This document shows positions 51,001 through 53,155 of a stretch of DNA of 64,000 bases, in pieces. The stretch spans positions 3,134,950-3,198,949 of the forward strand of contig CM029386.1 of NCBI GenBank assembly GCA_017165825.1. The letters are read 5' to 3'. Within the stretch, counting starts at the first letter, position 1, and each line of letters begins with the position of its first letter. The notes beneath the pieces were generated by a model. That model saw only the letters and a program-made list of their open reading frames with translations, was not told the origin of the DNA and ran no database searches. Source of the stretch: Hepsetus odoe. Lineage: Eukaryota; Chordata; Actinopteri; Characiformes; Hepsetidae. The translations under genes and the position numbers were made by a program.

Positions 51001-51901
51001 CAGCAATGCATTTGGTAGAAATTTAGGGCTGGACAATCTTCCATTTTCCCCAGATGCAGATGATCAAAGATATATTAAAAGTAGAAGCTTAACTCCTTTA
51101 GTTTAGAAGTTTAGCTACTCAGCTGCAGATCTTTTATGGTTGTGGTTTAGGACATAGTAAGACTTACTGATAAGTCAACATCTGCTTATGTATTCCTCCT
51201 CGATCCTCATCCAGCTCTCAGTTCATGTGGAGCAGACTTTTGGATGTGGTTTAGCACATAGTTCAACTTATTAATAATGGTCAACGATTGCTGTTGTCAG
51301 ACATTTTAGAAAACGAGGTCAATTTGAGCATCAAAAGCAAGCATGCAGAAATTAAATCAGTTTTTGGAAGTAGTTATCATCAAAGATATAGAGAAACCTG
51401 GCTCAAAACCAGCCTTGGTGTGGTAGCTGTGAAGTCCTAATCCACATCCACAAGTCCATGAAGTTTGAACAGGGATGGAAGATATTTGTGACCATACACT
51501 TAAGCTCCAGTTCTAAACTAAACATAAAGAAGTTAACTTTGAACTCCAGATGTGTCTTGACTGATAGAAAACATGTGTAGAACAGCTCTTTTAAAGAATG
51601 ACGCTAGATTGACCCGATTTGAGGAGGCTGCAGTTTGACAGGTTATGTTTAAAATATAAGATTTTGAGGTCAGCCTTGATGTTAGATTGAGTCTTTTGAG
51701 GTTCTTGGGTTTGGTTTCAAGATTTAGAGCTTTAACGATTTCAACTCACTTTTAAAAAGTGGAGGTCGTGGTTGTGCTCGATGCTGGTGATCTCCAGGTT
51801 ACCCAGCACCACCTCACAGTTCTCGTAGAACTTGCGCAGGGTGAGGTACTGCTCATCCAGGTCCGACAAGGTGCTGAGCTTGTTATCGGTGCCGGGACAG
51901 A
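6351..51901 (-). CDS. erbb4: erbb4 receptor tyrosine kinase, exons 2-20 (partial gene)
   Basis: This is a spliced gene encoding the neuregulin-binding receptor tyrosine kinase ErbB4, a single-pass plasma-membrane protein. Nineteen exons were joined by eye: 51901-51750, 39924-39738, 33042-32908, 30991-30926, 28572-28454, 27945-27804, 25745-25632, 24265-24139, 24051-23978, 21600-21510, 18409-18210, 18018-17886, 17319-17226, 16155-16001, 11287-11243, 10266-10134, 7693-7571, 7481-7383 and 6536-6351. Every junction is AG/GT and in phase. The total is 2375 nt, or 791 codons after a split first codon. Order along the protein: domain I (exons 2-4), cysteine-rich domain II (5-8), domain III (8-12), cysteine-rich domain IV (12-15), juxtamembrane (16), transmembrane (17), kinase N-lobe (18-20). 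Residues such as [36 protein letters not shown] and [20 protein letters not shown] point to ErbB4 rather than EGFR, ErbB2 or ErbB3. The signal-peptide exon and the HRD/DFG and tail exons lie outside the window. Whether it is erbb4a or erbb4b was not resolved. Confidence 0.97.
6819..6886. repeat. (GATA)n(GACA)n microsatellite
   Basis: A run of agat units changes to agac units, 68 bp in total, in the intron between exons 20 and 19. Confidence 0.95.
7134..7158. repeat. (GT)n microsatellite
   Basis: An uninterrupted GT run in the intron between exons 20 and 19. A shorter one lies at 7789-7804. Confidence 0.9.
7383..7481 (-). CDS. erbb4: erbb4 exon 19: kinase N-lobe with VAIK lysine
   Basis: This 99-nt exon is in phase 0 at both ends, with acceptor TTTTCAG and donor GTGAGT. 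It encodes GIWVPEGESVKIPVAIKILN then [13 protein letters not shown]. The VAIK lysine that positions ATP phosphates is present, and the segment leads into helix C. The intron to exon 18 is only about 90 bp. Confidence 0.98.
7571..7693 (-). CDS. erbb4: erbb4 exon 18: juxtamembrane segment and glycine loop
   Basis: This 123-nt exon is in phase 0 at both ends, with acceptor GTGTCAG and donor GTAGTT. It encodes [20 protein letters not shown] then KETELKRVKVLGTGAFGTVY and K. It holds the intracellular juxtamembrane segment that activates the asymmetric kinase dimer and the ATP-binding glycine loop GTGAFGTVYK. A long GTT/CTT repeat lies about 220 bp upstream. Confidence 0.98.
7912..8052. repeat. (GTT)n(CTT)n compound microsatellite
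   Basis: About 75 bp of GTT repeats with a single GCT interruption is followed by about 65 bp of CTT repeats. It continues directly from the 3' end of the minus-strand LINE copy at 8053-8730, whose family ends in an AAG-rich tail. It most likely grew from that tail. Confidence 0.92.
8053..8730 (-). mobile_element. LINE copy with endonuclease fragment, internally deleted
   Basis: The minus strand retains the 5' end of the family (ctagggatgcacaagtaagt) and part of an AP-type endonuclease domain: VDILCVQETRWKGSKARCIG, then GLGVILKEEYVESV and NVGSAYAPQIG. It then jumps to the family 3' end (the counterpart of ccatttagggaatgtcac). The reverse transcriptase is entirely missing. The same 5' end is present at 12379. 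Confidence 0.82.
8731..9652. other. intron 17 segment, nothing recognised
   Basis: No exon or known repeat pattern was recognised. Confidence 0.45.
9653..9825 (-). mobile_element. tRNA-derived SINE, type I, diverged
   Basis: On the minus strand it carries the family motifs gaggtacccttgagcaaggt (here slightly mutated), the tgctgcacggtgtg region and the gtgacactttcactttc tail. Confidence 0.6.
10134..10266 (-). CDS. erbb4: erbb4 exon 17: transmembrane helix
   Basis: This 133-nt exon has acceptor TTCTAG and donor GTGAGA, entering in phase 2 and leaving in phase 0. It encodes TPLIVAGSIGGLFVLVIIAL then GFAVFARRKSIKKKRSLRRF and LETE. The hydrophobic run of about 25 residues is the single membrane span, with a GxxGG small-residue motif for helix packing. 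It is followed by a strongly basic cytoplasmic stop-transfer segment (RRKSIKKKR). Confidence 0.97.
10525..11075 (+). mobile_element. LINE fragment (RT C-terminal part)
   Basis: This 5'-truncated copy matches 12960-13540. It includes an open stretch MTRMDRIRNEYIRRTDQVRC and the motif HCFGHVQRRDEDYI. It lies between exons 17 and 16 and carries frame breaks in its first half. Confidence 0.85.
11243..11287 (-). CDS. erbb4: erbb4 exon 16: JM-b-like extracellular juxtamembrane exon
   Basis: This 45-nt exon has acceptor TTACAG and donor GTCAGA and keeps phase 2 on both sides. Joined to its neighbours it reads QGCTGPRIQDCIGLLDRTPL. The segment DCIGLLDR resembles the human JM-b segment (DCIGLMDR), the ErbB4 isoform that resists ADAM17 shedding. 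The preceding C-x-GP resembles the JM-a start. No separate JM-a exon (longer, containing YYPW in mammals) was recognised in the 4.7 kb up to exon 15. It is too short for ORF calling and was found by walking between phase-2 neighbours. Confidence 0.88.
11985..12269 (+). mobile_element. probable solo LTR, copy 1
   Basis: A 285-bp element begins TGTCAC and ends GTGACA, flanked on both sides by the 5-bp direct repeat ATAAT (11980-11984 and 12270-12274). It is about as similar as a family member to 24428-24698. TG...CA ends, short inverted termini and a 5-bp target duplication fit a solo LTR. A short DNA transposon is the alternative. Confidence 0.65.
12335..12366. repeat. (ATT)n microsatellite
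   Basis: A TTA/ATT run next to the start of a LINE copy. Confidence 0.85.
12379..13568 (+). mobile_element. LINE copy with 5' end, internally deleted
   Basis: It starts with the family 5' end (aacccagccactagggatgc) and encodes part of the endonuclease (KRVSGWVMSLKLEVEGVIIN, NAYAPQIGCE). It then jumps at about 12940 into the C-terminal reverse transcriptase part. The 200-codon ORF at 12940-13542 contains EFKYLGSTLQSNGE, MDRIRNEYIRGTAQVRRLGD and CWFGHVQRRDEDYIGRRM. The central palm domain is missing, so it cannot encode a working reverse transcriptase. It ends in gggagcagccgaaagaaaaa. Confidence 0.88.
13961..14219 (+). mobile_element. tRNA-derived SINE, type I
   Basis: A well-preserved copy: head gcagtggtggcctagtggtt with A box, B box gggttcgattccctc, body motif ccctgagcaaggtaccgtcc, and tail ttgtcactttcacttcactt. 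Confidence 0.88.
14416..14925 (-). mobile_element. non-autonomous Tc1/mariner element A
   Basis: 510 bp between TA dinucleotides at 14414-14415 and 14926-14927. Both ends carry the inverted terminus cagtactgtgcaaaagtttt. The minus strand keeps only the transposase C-terminus, including an SPDLN-like motif, EDLWLVLQDVWNDLPAEFLQ and KAKGGHTKY. The DNA-binding part and the first catalytic region are deleted. Confidence 0.9.
15581..15826 (+). mobile_element. tRNA-derived SINE, type I
   Basis: Head gcagcggtggcctagggttt, B box gagtttgaatcccag, motif cccttgagcaaggtaccatc and tail acaaatagtcactttcactt. Confidence 0.85.
16001..16155 (-). CDS. erbb4: erbb4 exon 15: end of domain IV
   Basis: This 155-nt exon has acceptor CCACTACAG and donor GTATGA, with phases 0 in and 2 out. 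It encodes [40 protein letters not shown] and ECHPCHPNCTQG. This is the last conserved cysteine-rich module before the membrane. The transcript-strand CT run at 16195-16223 lies about 40 bp upstream of the acceptor. Confidence 0.97.
16195..16223. repeat. (GA)n microsatellite near exon 15 acceptor
   Basis: On the transcript strand this is a CT run about 40 bp upstream of the exon 15 acceptor. Confidence 0.9.
16224..17074. other. intron 14, nothing recognised
   Basis: No exon or recognisable repeat in this part of the intron between exons 15 and 14. Confidence 0.45.
17075..17215 (+). repeat. short minisatellite related to the 42-bp family
   Basis: Three units containing gtttctaataaagtggccag with a spacing of about 42-45 bp. 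The core matches the repeat at 1016-1405. It ends about 10 bp beyond the exon 14 donor. Confidence 0.8.
17226..17319 (-). CDS. erbb4: erbb4 exon 14: domain IV
   Basis: This 94-nt exon enters in phase 2 and leaves in phase 0 at the donor GTAAGT. It encodes DIREFANGSVCVECDHQCEK then AGDKTLTCYGP, a furin-like cysteine module. The acceptor is TGTGTATTTCAG, in which about 21 TG repeats stand in for most of the pyrimidine tract. Confidence 0.95.
17327..17369. repeat. (CA)n microsatellite at exon 14 acceptor
   Basis: About 21 CA units; on the transcript strand these are TG units that end seven bases before exon 14. Confidence 0.97.
17690..17793. repeat. (GATT)n(GATG)n microsatellite
   Basis: GATT units flank a longer run of GATG units in the intron between exons 14 and 13. 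Confidence 0.93.
17886..18018 (-). CDS. erbb4: erbb4 exon 13: start of cysteine-rich domain IV
   Basis: This 133-nt exon has acceptor TTTTGACAG and donor GTGAGT, with phases 1 in and 2 out. It encodes THARMVCDKLCSEAGCWGPG then PDQCLSCRFYSRGRTCVKSC and NLYHG. The CWGPGPDQCLSC motif marks domain IV of ErbB receptors. The acceptor tract is unusual: about 31 TG repeats on the transcript strand end nine bases before the exon. Confidence 0.97.
18028..18104. repeat. (CA)n(TA)n microsatellite at exon 13 acceptor
   Basis: About 31 CA units followed by TA units. On the transcript strand the TG run ends nine bases before exon 13. Confidence 0.97.
18210..18409 (-). CDS. erbb4: erbb4 exon 12: end of domain III
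   Basis: This 200-nt exon has acceptor TCTTTCAG and donor GTGAGT, with phases 2 in and 1 out. It encodes GISLLILKQRWISSLQFQSL, QEISAGNVYITNNSQLCYYN and TVNWTGLFRTGGQRAVIKSN before KDPKEC. This is the closing part of the second L domain. NWT is a likely glycosylation site. Confidence 0.97.
18522..18875 (-). mobile_element. LINE 3' fragment (WFGHVQRR family)
   Basis: The minus strand matches the 3' end of the LINE at 12379-13568: from the ctgctcccatttaggggtcg end through catgtccaaagcaacacaac to ccatcctcgttacacccaac. It is 5'-truncated, with its 3' end at the left. Confidence 0.82.
18876..19585. other. intron 11 segment, nothing recognised
   Basis: No exon or repeat was recognised before the 69-bp-unit element. 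Confidence 0.45.
19590..21190 (+). repeat. 69-bp-unit dispersed repeat, copy 2, split by a LINE
   Basis: Two 69-bp units (ccagatcttcctgaaggaca start) lie at 19635-19770. The element then reaches tgttggttaa, where a Rex3-like LINE is inserted, and resumes after the duplicated tgttggttaa as tccacacagtgatctacagc. The right part resembles 54590-54650. Confidence 0.75.
19791..21024 (+). mobile_element. 5'-truncated Rex3/RTE-like LINE with open reverse transcriptase
   Basis: An unbroken reading frame runs from the left junction to the stop at 20995-20997 (about 400 codons). Reverse transcriptase motifs occur in order: QCGFRPGRGTVDQLYTLSRV, CFVDLEKAFDRVPRG, GLRQGCPLSPILF, the catalytic LLFADDVVLLAS box and EEFKYLGILF. 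A C-terminal RWLGHLIRMPPGRLPGEVFW and RGRPRTRW segment follows. The 3' end is a (GATG)n tail, typical of Rex3/RTE elements. A perfect 10-bp target duplication (tgttggttaa) flanks it at 19781-19790 and 21025-21034. The endonuclease is missing, so the copy was dead on arrival. The lack of stops suggests it is young. Confidence 0.92.
21262..21475 (+). mobile_element. degenerate LINE fragment (WFGHVQRR family)
   Basis: Matches 13250-13500 with many indels (acgaggatggaaaggctcag; ggtttggacataaag). It ends about 35 bp downstream of exon 11. Confidence 0.7.
21510..21600 (-). CDS. erbb4: erbb4 exon 11: domain III
   Basis: This 91-nt exon has acceptor TGTCCTCAG and donor GTAAAA, entering in phase 1 and leaving in phase 2. 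It encodes FLNIQSWPENMTNFGVFSNL then ATIGGRTLY, a classic ErbB domain III segment with an NMT glycosylation sequon. A 538-bp Tc1-type element starts 62 bp upstream of the acceptor (at 21662), so the branch-point region sits next to transposon DNA. Confidence 0.96.
21662..22199 (+). mobile_element. non-autonomous Tc1/mariner element B
   Basis: 538 bp between TA dinucleotides at 21660-21661 and 22200-22201, with the inverted terminus cagtactgtgcaaaagtttt at both ends. The interior keeps the 5' leader region (cacacggaggttgaaacaca) fused to the transposase C-terminal end on the plus strand (caaaaactgtgtgcaagtgt). Its deletion differs from that of element A. Confidence 0.9.
22322..22506 (-). mobile_element. 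tRNA-derived SINE, type III (GATAAGAGCGTCTGC tail)
   Basis: On the minus strand: head ggtggtctagtggtaggatc with A box, B box ggttcgaatcccacc, and tail gataagagcgtctgctaaat followed by aatgtaaatgtaaatg. It is the same family as 50028-50239. This tail is widespread in teleost genomes. Confidence 0.85.
22507..23335. other. AT-rich intron segment
   Basis: It holds an A/T-rich stretch with short (AAT)n runs at 22935-23010. No exon was recognised. Confidence 0.5.
23336..23860 (+). repeat. (TTCTGA)n-rich hexanucleotide repeat, about 520 bp
   Basis: Imperfect repeats of ttctgattctga with frequent variants (ttctaattctga, ttctgtttctga). It lies about 110 bp downstream of the exon 10 donor. The long Leu/Ile-rich ORFs across it are repeat translation. 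Confidence 0.92.
23978..24051 (-). CDS. erbb4: erbb4 exon 10: domain III
   Basis: This 74-nt exon has acceptor ATCTCAG and donor GTGAGA, entering in phase 2 and leaving in phase 1. It encodes DMYHGIAALDPERLNVFRTV followed by REVTG, the conserved segment before the next beta-helix turn of domain III. Exon 9 is only about 90 bp away, so this intron is very short. A TTCTGA-repeat tract lies about 110 bp downstream of its donor. Confidence 0.96.
24139..24265 (-). CDS. erbb4: erbb4 exon 9: start of ligand-binding domain III
   Basis: This 127-nt exon has acceptor TGCGCAG-type and donor GTAAGC, with phases 1 in and 2 out. It encodes VCDGIGTGSLQMAQTVDSSN then IDKFVNCTKINGNLIFLITG and IKG. The NCTKINGNL segment is a hallmark start of the ErbB second L domain and includes an N-glycosylation sequon (NCT). 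Confidence 0.97.
24428..24698 (+). mobile_element. probable solo LTR, copy 2
   Basis: 271 bp from TGTCACGG to ATTACA, closely matching 11985-12269 (shared agagggcgctctgttctga and ttcattggggctgcta). The flanking pentamers catgt and caggt match at four of five positions. An aataaa signal is present at about 24631. Confidence 0.6.
24914..25328 (+). mobile_element. non-autonomous Tc1/mariner element C, right end lost
   Basis: The left terminus tagtactgtgcaaaagtttt is intact except for its first bases, and the interior matches element B. It stops after the caaatattgatt segment, without a right terminus. Confidence 0.82.
25329..25432 (+). pseudogene. Tc1-type transposase fragment (second Asp region)
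   Basis: The plus strand contains a degraded SLQKLGHRAVF-like segment followed by a YDNDPKHT-like block (gataacgaccccaaacacac). This is the second catalytic aspartate region of Tc1 transposases. It sits directly after element C in an order opposite to that in an intact transposase. Confidence 0.6.
25632..25745 (-). CDS. erbb4: erbb4 exon 8: domain II to III boundary
   Basis: This 114-nt exon has phase 1 at both ends, acceptor CCACAG and donor GTGACG. It encodes HNFVVDHSSCVRACPSNKME then VEENRIKMCIPCTDICPK. These are the last cysteine modules of domain II before the second L domain. The donor GTGACG departs from the usual GTRAGT at positions +5 and +6, but phase and homology fix it. Confidence 0.95.
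25746..26120. other. intron 7 segment, nothing recognised
   Basis: No exon or repeat was recognised. Confidence 0.45.
26142..27220 (+). mobile_element. truncated L2-type LINE with inverted 3' piece
   Basis: The plus strand encodes broken reverse transcriptase: GCVLSPLLFTLMTHDCAAKH, the catalytic region as FTDDTTVVSLI, NNLSLNVDKTKEMVFDFRSP and KFLGVHLTDNITWSLNTNSI. The C-terminal FSLLPSGKRFRSIRASTTRM and LAIRLLN follow. Stops occur at about 26354 and 26621. The left 40 bp (26143-26181) are the reverse complement of the family 3' end seen at 56052-56090. A perfect 21-bp direct repeat (26121-26141, 27221-27241) flanks the whole block. Confidence 0.85.
27374..27585 (+). mobile_element. tRNA-derived SINE, type I, short head
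   Basis: Head gcggtggcctagtggttagg; the middle is partly deleted; the tail aatagtcactttca is present. Confidence 0.82.
27804..27945 (-). CDS. erbb4: erbb4 exon 7: domain II with dimerisation arm
   Basis: This 142-nt exon has acceptor TTTCCAG, donor GTGAGT, and phases 0 in and 1 out. It encodes ACTNFNDSGACLTQCPQPFF then YNPTTFQLEHNPKAKYTYGA and FCVKKCP. The stretch between the two cysteine modules is the dimerisation arm, the loop that in activated ErbB receptors reaches across to the partner receptor. The arm looks intact, so nothing suggests loss of dimerisation. Confidence 0.97.
27946..28453. other. intron 6, nothing recognised
   Basis: Short intron between exons 7 and 6. No repeat or RNA gene was recognised. 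Confidence 0.45.
28454..28572 (-). CDS. erbb4: erbb4 exon 6: cysteine-rich domain II
   Basis: This 119-nt exon enters in phase 1 and ends in phase 0 at the donor GTAGGT. It encodes LTKTVCAEQCDGRCFGPYVS then [20 protein letters not shown], with ten cysteines in the disulfide pattern of ErbB domain II. The acceptor is TTTCAG. It lies about 0.5 kb upstream of exon 7 and no mobile element separates the two. Confidence 0.96.
28690..28942 (+). mobile_element. tRNA-derived SINE, type I, diverged
   Basis: B box ggttcgaatctcgg, cccttgagcaaggtaacttc, and tail tgacaagtagtcactttcac. Confidence 0.78.
29088..29148. repeat. (GGAT)n(GACA)n microsatellite
   Basis: GGAT units followed by GACA units. Confidence 0.92.
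29149..29245 (-). mobile_element. SINE type I head fragment
   Basis: The minus strand shows the tRNA-like head and B box region only (ggtaccttgccaagggtagc, cataacccatggtcttctga). Confidence 0.6.
29246..29675. other. intron 5 segment, nothing recognised
   Basis: No exon or repeat was recognised. Confidence 0.4.
29680..29975 (+). mobile_element. tRNA-derived SINE, type II (CAAGCGGCTCAGAAAATG tail)
   Basis: Contains the family blocks attcccaggtgggatggtct, tttcctcccaccaaagacct and gagatactaaattgtcccct. It ends in ggacaagcggctcagaaaat, which resembles the 3' end of the Rex3-like LINE at 20985-21012. Confidence 0.75.
30015..30051. repeat. (AT)n microsatellite
   Basis: An AT run occupies the place where the left terminus of Tc1 element D should be. 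Confidence 0.9.
30052..30512 (+). mobile_element. non-autonomous Tc1/mariner element D, left end lost
   Basis: The interior matches elements B and C (aggtactgatgagcatcaat). The right terminus reads cacacctgcctaaaacattt, with further decay. The left terminal bases are replaced by the AT microsatellite. Confidence 0.82.
30571..30731 (+). mobile_element. Tc1-like terminal fragment, different family
   Basis: Starts cagtatctcacaaaagtgag and runs through acacctcacatttttgtaaa, a terminus I know from Tc1-like elements of fish and frogs. It ends in a copy of the other family's terminus (ttttgcacagtactgtatat), so it is a chimaera or a nested remnant. Confidence 0.6.
30926..30991 (-). CDS. erbb4: erbb4 exon 5: start of cysteine-rich domain II
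   Basis: This small 66-nt exon is hidden in short ORFs. It runs from the acceptor ATCCACAG to the donor GTGAGT with phase 1 at both ends. It encodes CKRCHRSCNGRCWGHQEDQC followed by QS, a dense cysteine pattern typical of furin-like repeats in ErbB domain II. It was identified by position between exons 4 and 6, by the CHRSCNGRCWG pattern and by exact phase continuity. It is too short to appear as a convincing ORF on its own. Confidence 0.93.
30992..32133. other. intron 4 segment with poly-C run
   Basis: A run of C lies at 31138-31150 in an AT-rich context. No exon or other repeat was recognised. Confidence 0.45.
32134..32376 (+). mobile_element. tRNA-derived SINE, type I
   Basis: Head ggtggtctagaggttaggta, body cccttgagcaaggtaccatc, tail gaaaagtagtcactttcact. 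Confidence 0.85.
32377..32900. other. intron 4 segment, possible old dispersed repeat
   Basis: The block cagtagaggatgggttcccc to caaggtttcttacttcagct resembles a dispersed sequence I have seen in many teleost introns, but I cannot name its family. No exon lies here. Confidence 0.35.
32908..33042 (-). CDS. erbb4: erbb4 exon 4: end of domain I
   Basis: This 135-nt exon has phase 1 at both ends, an acceptor CCCAG and a donor GTGAGT. It encodes ILNGGVYVDQNKFLCHADTI then HWQDIMKSPRAELLVVPSNN and SGSSC. This is the end of L domain 1 with its conserved Cys and Trp, running into the first cysteine of domain II. The region after HWQDI is the least conserved part of the ectodomain exons, as expected for this family. 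Confidence 0.96.
33043..33841. other. intron 3 segment, nothing recognised
   Basis: No exon or repeat was recognised. The segment at 33400-33740 (ccaactgctatcaacacaac onward) may be an old repeat but was not identified. Confidence 0.35.
33842..34775 (+). repeat. 24-bp minisatellite with higher-order structure
   Basis: About 39 units of the form gtgttatagtagtgtcaggatgat or gtgatatagtagtgtcagggtgat (shown here as a 24-bp period). A block at 34021 recurs at 34501 with near identity, a shift of 480 bp or 20 units. A second rarer variant (caagatgacatgttacag) appears at 34395 and again near 34655. There is no ORF beyond repeat translation. Confidence 0.95.
34776..35640. other. intron 3 segment with poly-A tract
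   Basis: An A run interrupted by single C bases lies at 35161-35201. No retroelement body was recognised next to it. Confidence 0.5.
35641..36085 (+). repeat. degenerate 25-30-bp repeat (GATTCATT core)
   Basis: The core gattcatttctg recurs about fifteen times with irregular spacing (caaatgattcagtgcttgtg, aactgattcagttctgcctc, caaatgattcatttac). It runs up to the TA target of Tc1 element E. Confidence 0.7.
36086..36609 (+). mobile_element. non-autonomous Tc1/mariner element E
   Basis: 524 bp between TA dinucleotides at 36084-36085 and 36610-36611. The plus strand keeps the transposase C-terminus: an SPDLNIIQ-like block, EDLWLVLQDVWNNRPAEFLQ and KAKGGHTK. It has the same internal deletion as elements A and F, in inverted orientation. 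Confidence 0.9.
36835..36925 (-). repeat. possible remnant of the 69-bp-unit repeat
   Basis: A diverged match to one unit: ggactgcactgaaaacgaga then gttgtccctcagaaagcct and caacaatgcataaaaaatgt. Confidence 0.45.
36926..38755. other. intron 3 segment, nothing recognised
   Basis: No exon or identifiable repeat. Several short ORFs have no recognisable pattern. Confidence 0.4.
38756..38935 (-). mobile_element. SINE type I, left arm of inverted pair
   Basis: The minus-strand copy has tail agtgaaagtgaaac at left, gcttccctgcatttaaccta in the middle and tcttgctcaaggttacctca near its head. Confidence 0.7.
38936..39058 (+). mobile_element. SINE type I, right arm of inverted pair
   Basis: The plus-strand partial copy has cccttgagcaaggcaccatc to tagtcactttcattttcact. 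With the previous element it forms a head-to-head inverted pair. Confidence 0.7.
39234..39350 (+). mobile_element. SINE type I fragment
   Basis: gagcaaggtaccacccccat, then gctgcccactgctgcacggt and ttaaatgcagggaagcattt. Head and tail are missing. Confidence 0.7.
39738..39924 (-). CDS. erbb4: erbb4 exon 3: domain I beta-helix
   Basis: This 187-nt exon starts in phase 0 after TTTCTGCAG and ends in phase 1 at the donor GTATGT. It encodes SIREVTGYVLVALNQFDYLP followed by ENLRIIRGTKLYEGRYALAI and the FLNYRRD...LGLKNLT segment. These are leucine-rich beta-helix turns of the first ligand-binding L domain. It is separated from exon 2 by an intron of about 11.8 kb that holds SINEs, a Tc1 element and a degenerate purine-rich repeat. 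Confidence 0.97.
39925..41460. other. intron 2 segment, nothing recognised
   Basis: No exon or named repeat. The part at 40260-40560 is GC-richer than its surroundings and has overlapping ORFs on both strands without protein-like patterns. Confidence 0.4.
41465..41722 (+). mobile_element. tRNA-derived SINE, type I
   Basis: Head gcagtggcctagtggttagg, B box gggttcaaaccct, body ccttgagcaaggtaccttcc, tail tgacaagaacagtcaattc. Confidence 0.87.
41799..43453 (+). mobile_element. full-length but decayed Tc1-like transposon
   Basis: 1655 bp between TA dinucleotides (41797-41798, 43454-43455), with inverted termini cagtgccttgcaaaagtatt at left and its reverse complement at right. This is the usual full length for Tc1 elements. 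It contains a broken transposase gene (about 42174-43176). The family differs from elements A-F. Confidence 0.95.
42174..43176 (+). pseudogene. Tc1-like transposase pseudogene
   Basis: The N-terminal helix-turn-helix part is spread over several frames with stops (SGLVYKNISKYL, STIKSIIFKRKKHGTT). An open stretch from 42490 contains the region of the first catalytic residue, read here as VLWSGKTKIELF where family members usually have an Asp after WS. The second Asp is kept in FIFQQDNDPKHT. After a stop at 42922 and a frame change, the final catalytic Glu region survives as NPDLNPIENLW, and the end reads KGGATKH. The enzyme is inactive through frameshifts, stops and the Asp-to-Gly change. Confidence 0.9.
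43456..44285. other. intron 2 segment, nothing recognised
   Basis: No exon or repeat was recognised. Confidence 0.4.
44290..45000 (+). repeat. degenerate purine-rich repeat, period about 54 bp
   Basis: The motif caagactcaaaaggaaaa followed by ctcctgaagagcataaggag recurs at 44449, 44504, 44557 and further on, with spacings of about 53-55 bp and increasing decay. The purine bias is on the plus strand. Confidence 0.8.
45001..45930. other. intron 2 segment, nothing recognised
   Basis: Short ORFs at 45123-45564 and 45496-45808 show no recognisable family. No repeat was identified. Confidence 0.4.
45935..46095 (+). mobile_element. SINE type III fragment
   Basis: Head ggtggtctagaggttggtgg, B box ggttggaatcccagc, then cctgagcaaaacccttaacc and ttgctccagggacactgtct. 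The GATAAGAGCGTC tail is missing. Confidence 0.75.
46110..46228 (-). mobile_element. SINE type I head fragment
   Basis: The minus-strand copy includes accttgctcaagggtgcctc, and the A box appears as accactagacaaccgctgcc at the right. Confidence 0.7.
46229..47150. other. intron 2 segment, nothing recognised
   Basis: No exon or repeat was recognised. Confidence 0.4.
47155..47340 (+). mobile_element. SINE type II fragment
   Basis: gattccaaggtgggacggtc, tctcccaccatccaaagacc and the end ggacaagtggctcagaaaat match 29690-29970. Confidence 0.72.
47341..49164. other. intron 2 segment, nothing recognised
   Basis: No exon or repeat was recognised. The part at 47850-48350 is AT-rich. Confidence 0.4.
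49170..49528 (-). mobile_element. LINE 3' fragment, duplicated locus copy 1
   Basis: The minus strand matches the 3' end of the 12379-13568 LINE (motif MRWFGHVQRREEDNIGRRML). The truncation point, just after ctttgaccttctcagcaaa, is shared with the copy at 53770-54118. Confidence 0.85.
49630..49879 (-). mobile_element. composite SINE: type I head with RTE-like tail
   Basis: A perfect 12-bp target duplication (ggtttaggacac at 49618-49629 and 49880-49891) defines the insertion. On the minus strand the head is the type I head (ggcagcgatggcctagcggt, B box gggttcaaacccctt). The 3' part is instead cctgtccagggtgtgtcccc followed by gacaagcggcagaaaatgac. The matching empty site is at 54219-54230. Confidence 0.9.
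50028..50239 (+). mobile_element. tRNA-derived SINE, type III, near complete
   Basis: Head ggtggtctagtggtaggata, B box ggttcgaatcccacc, body ccctgagcaagacccttaac, and tail gataagagcgtctgctaaat followed by aatgtaaatgtaaatg. The corresponding position in the second duplicate has no SINE. Confidence 0.9.
50336..51749. other. intron 2 segment next to exon 2, nothing recognised
   Basis: Two short stretches (51130-51160, 51236-51260) repeat the phrase gtggtttagg and acatagt as in the duplicated block, possibly older relatives. No exon was recognised. Confidence 0.4.
51750..51901 (-). CDS. erbb4: erbb4 exon 2: start of ligand-binding domain I
   Basis: This 152-nt exon begins with two bases that complete a Val codon from exon 1 and ends in phase 0. 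It encodes the start of the mature receptor, from CPGTDNKLSTLSDLDEQYL to HNHDLHFLK, including the conserved [16 protein letters not shown] strand of the first L domain. The acceptor reads TTTGGCAG and the donor GTGAGT on the minus strand. It is the most 5' exon I can support. No signal-peptide exon was recognised in the 12 kb to its right. Confidence 0.96.
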
Positions 51902-53155
51902 CTGCCAAACAGAGAGGGAAAGATTAGTTTTTGTTAGATTTACTTCTAATACTATGAATAAAGAGTGAGGGGAACATATTCAGTGGAGAATTGAGCGAAT
52001 TGCCTAGCTTCTTCCTGCAACCTAAAAAGAGATCTTCAAGAAGATGTGCTGATTTGTGGCACTAGTGGTTCTAGCATGTGTCAGGAGAAGTTGGTTTCCT
52101 GGTTGAGGGTAAAGTAAAGGGGTCACGAGGAGGCCAACCCTTTCCTGCCCCAGCTTTTTCGTCCCATCAGACACCTTCCTCTGGCCAGACAGAACCATCT
52201 GCTCCAACAGCTACCCACATGAGCTTGTTCTAATCCTCCTTCAGTCTTAACACCTTAATCCTTAACACAGAACTTAAAAATAAATATATATTTTTTTAAT
52301 GATTCCTAACACTATAACACCTTTGCATGCAAAATCCAAGTTACGAGTACCTTCAGAGAAAATTAGATGATGCTAATATCATGAAGGTTTAATCTTTATT
52401 TCAATGCATTGTTTCAAAAAGTGAAAATTACATTATTATTACAATGTGCATTCAAATGCTGTACCTATAAATAAACTTTGGCAAATCTCTAGTCTAGACC
52501 AGACCCAGTGCCCAGTCCAGCAAACCTAATTCAATTTATAATACGCCTGATAATTCATGCGCTATAAAGGTTAACAGCATGGAGGATGTGGACTGAACCC
52601 ATAGGGATTTTTGTTCACCTCAGCTCAGTGCTGAGTTCAGCTTCAAATTAACTCACTAACCCACACATCTATCCTTAAAGCACGATTTGGGGAAGCAAGC
52701 CAAAGTGTCAGTCCTTGCTCTGGTATTAAAACTCGAAGCCTTTTCTGAATCGCTCTCCTTCATCTTGTAAATCAATGTAATTAAACTCAAGAATCTTAAG
52801 ACCGTAAAAGCCATTAGTGTAGGCATGGGACCTCCTGTTTGAAGTTTCTAGTAACATTCTAATACAGCACTTGGTAATGTACAATATGTCACTGGGATGT
52901 CTCAAGCTCTACATCTGCAGTATCACCCATATTGACCATTACATCCAAGGATTACATCCAAGCAGCCAGGATTCCAGAGGAAATGTTGAAGAGCTTCTAA
53001 AACTTACTCCAGGATGCTTAATGGAGCGACACATTTCCAAAAGACAGTGAAAAGGATGCTGGAAAGACTGTATGATGTGGTCCGGTACATCACTATAGCA
53101 ACCCATATCCTTTATAAGTGTTTTTTGATTGTCTGAATGAAAATATGGTGACTCA
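51902..53155. other. intron 1 segment, nothing recognised
   Basis: No exon 1 (signal peptide) and no repeat was recognised. Confidence 0.45.
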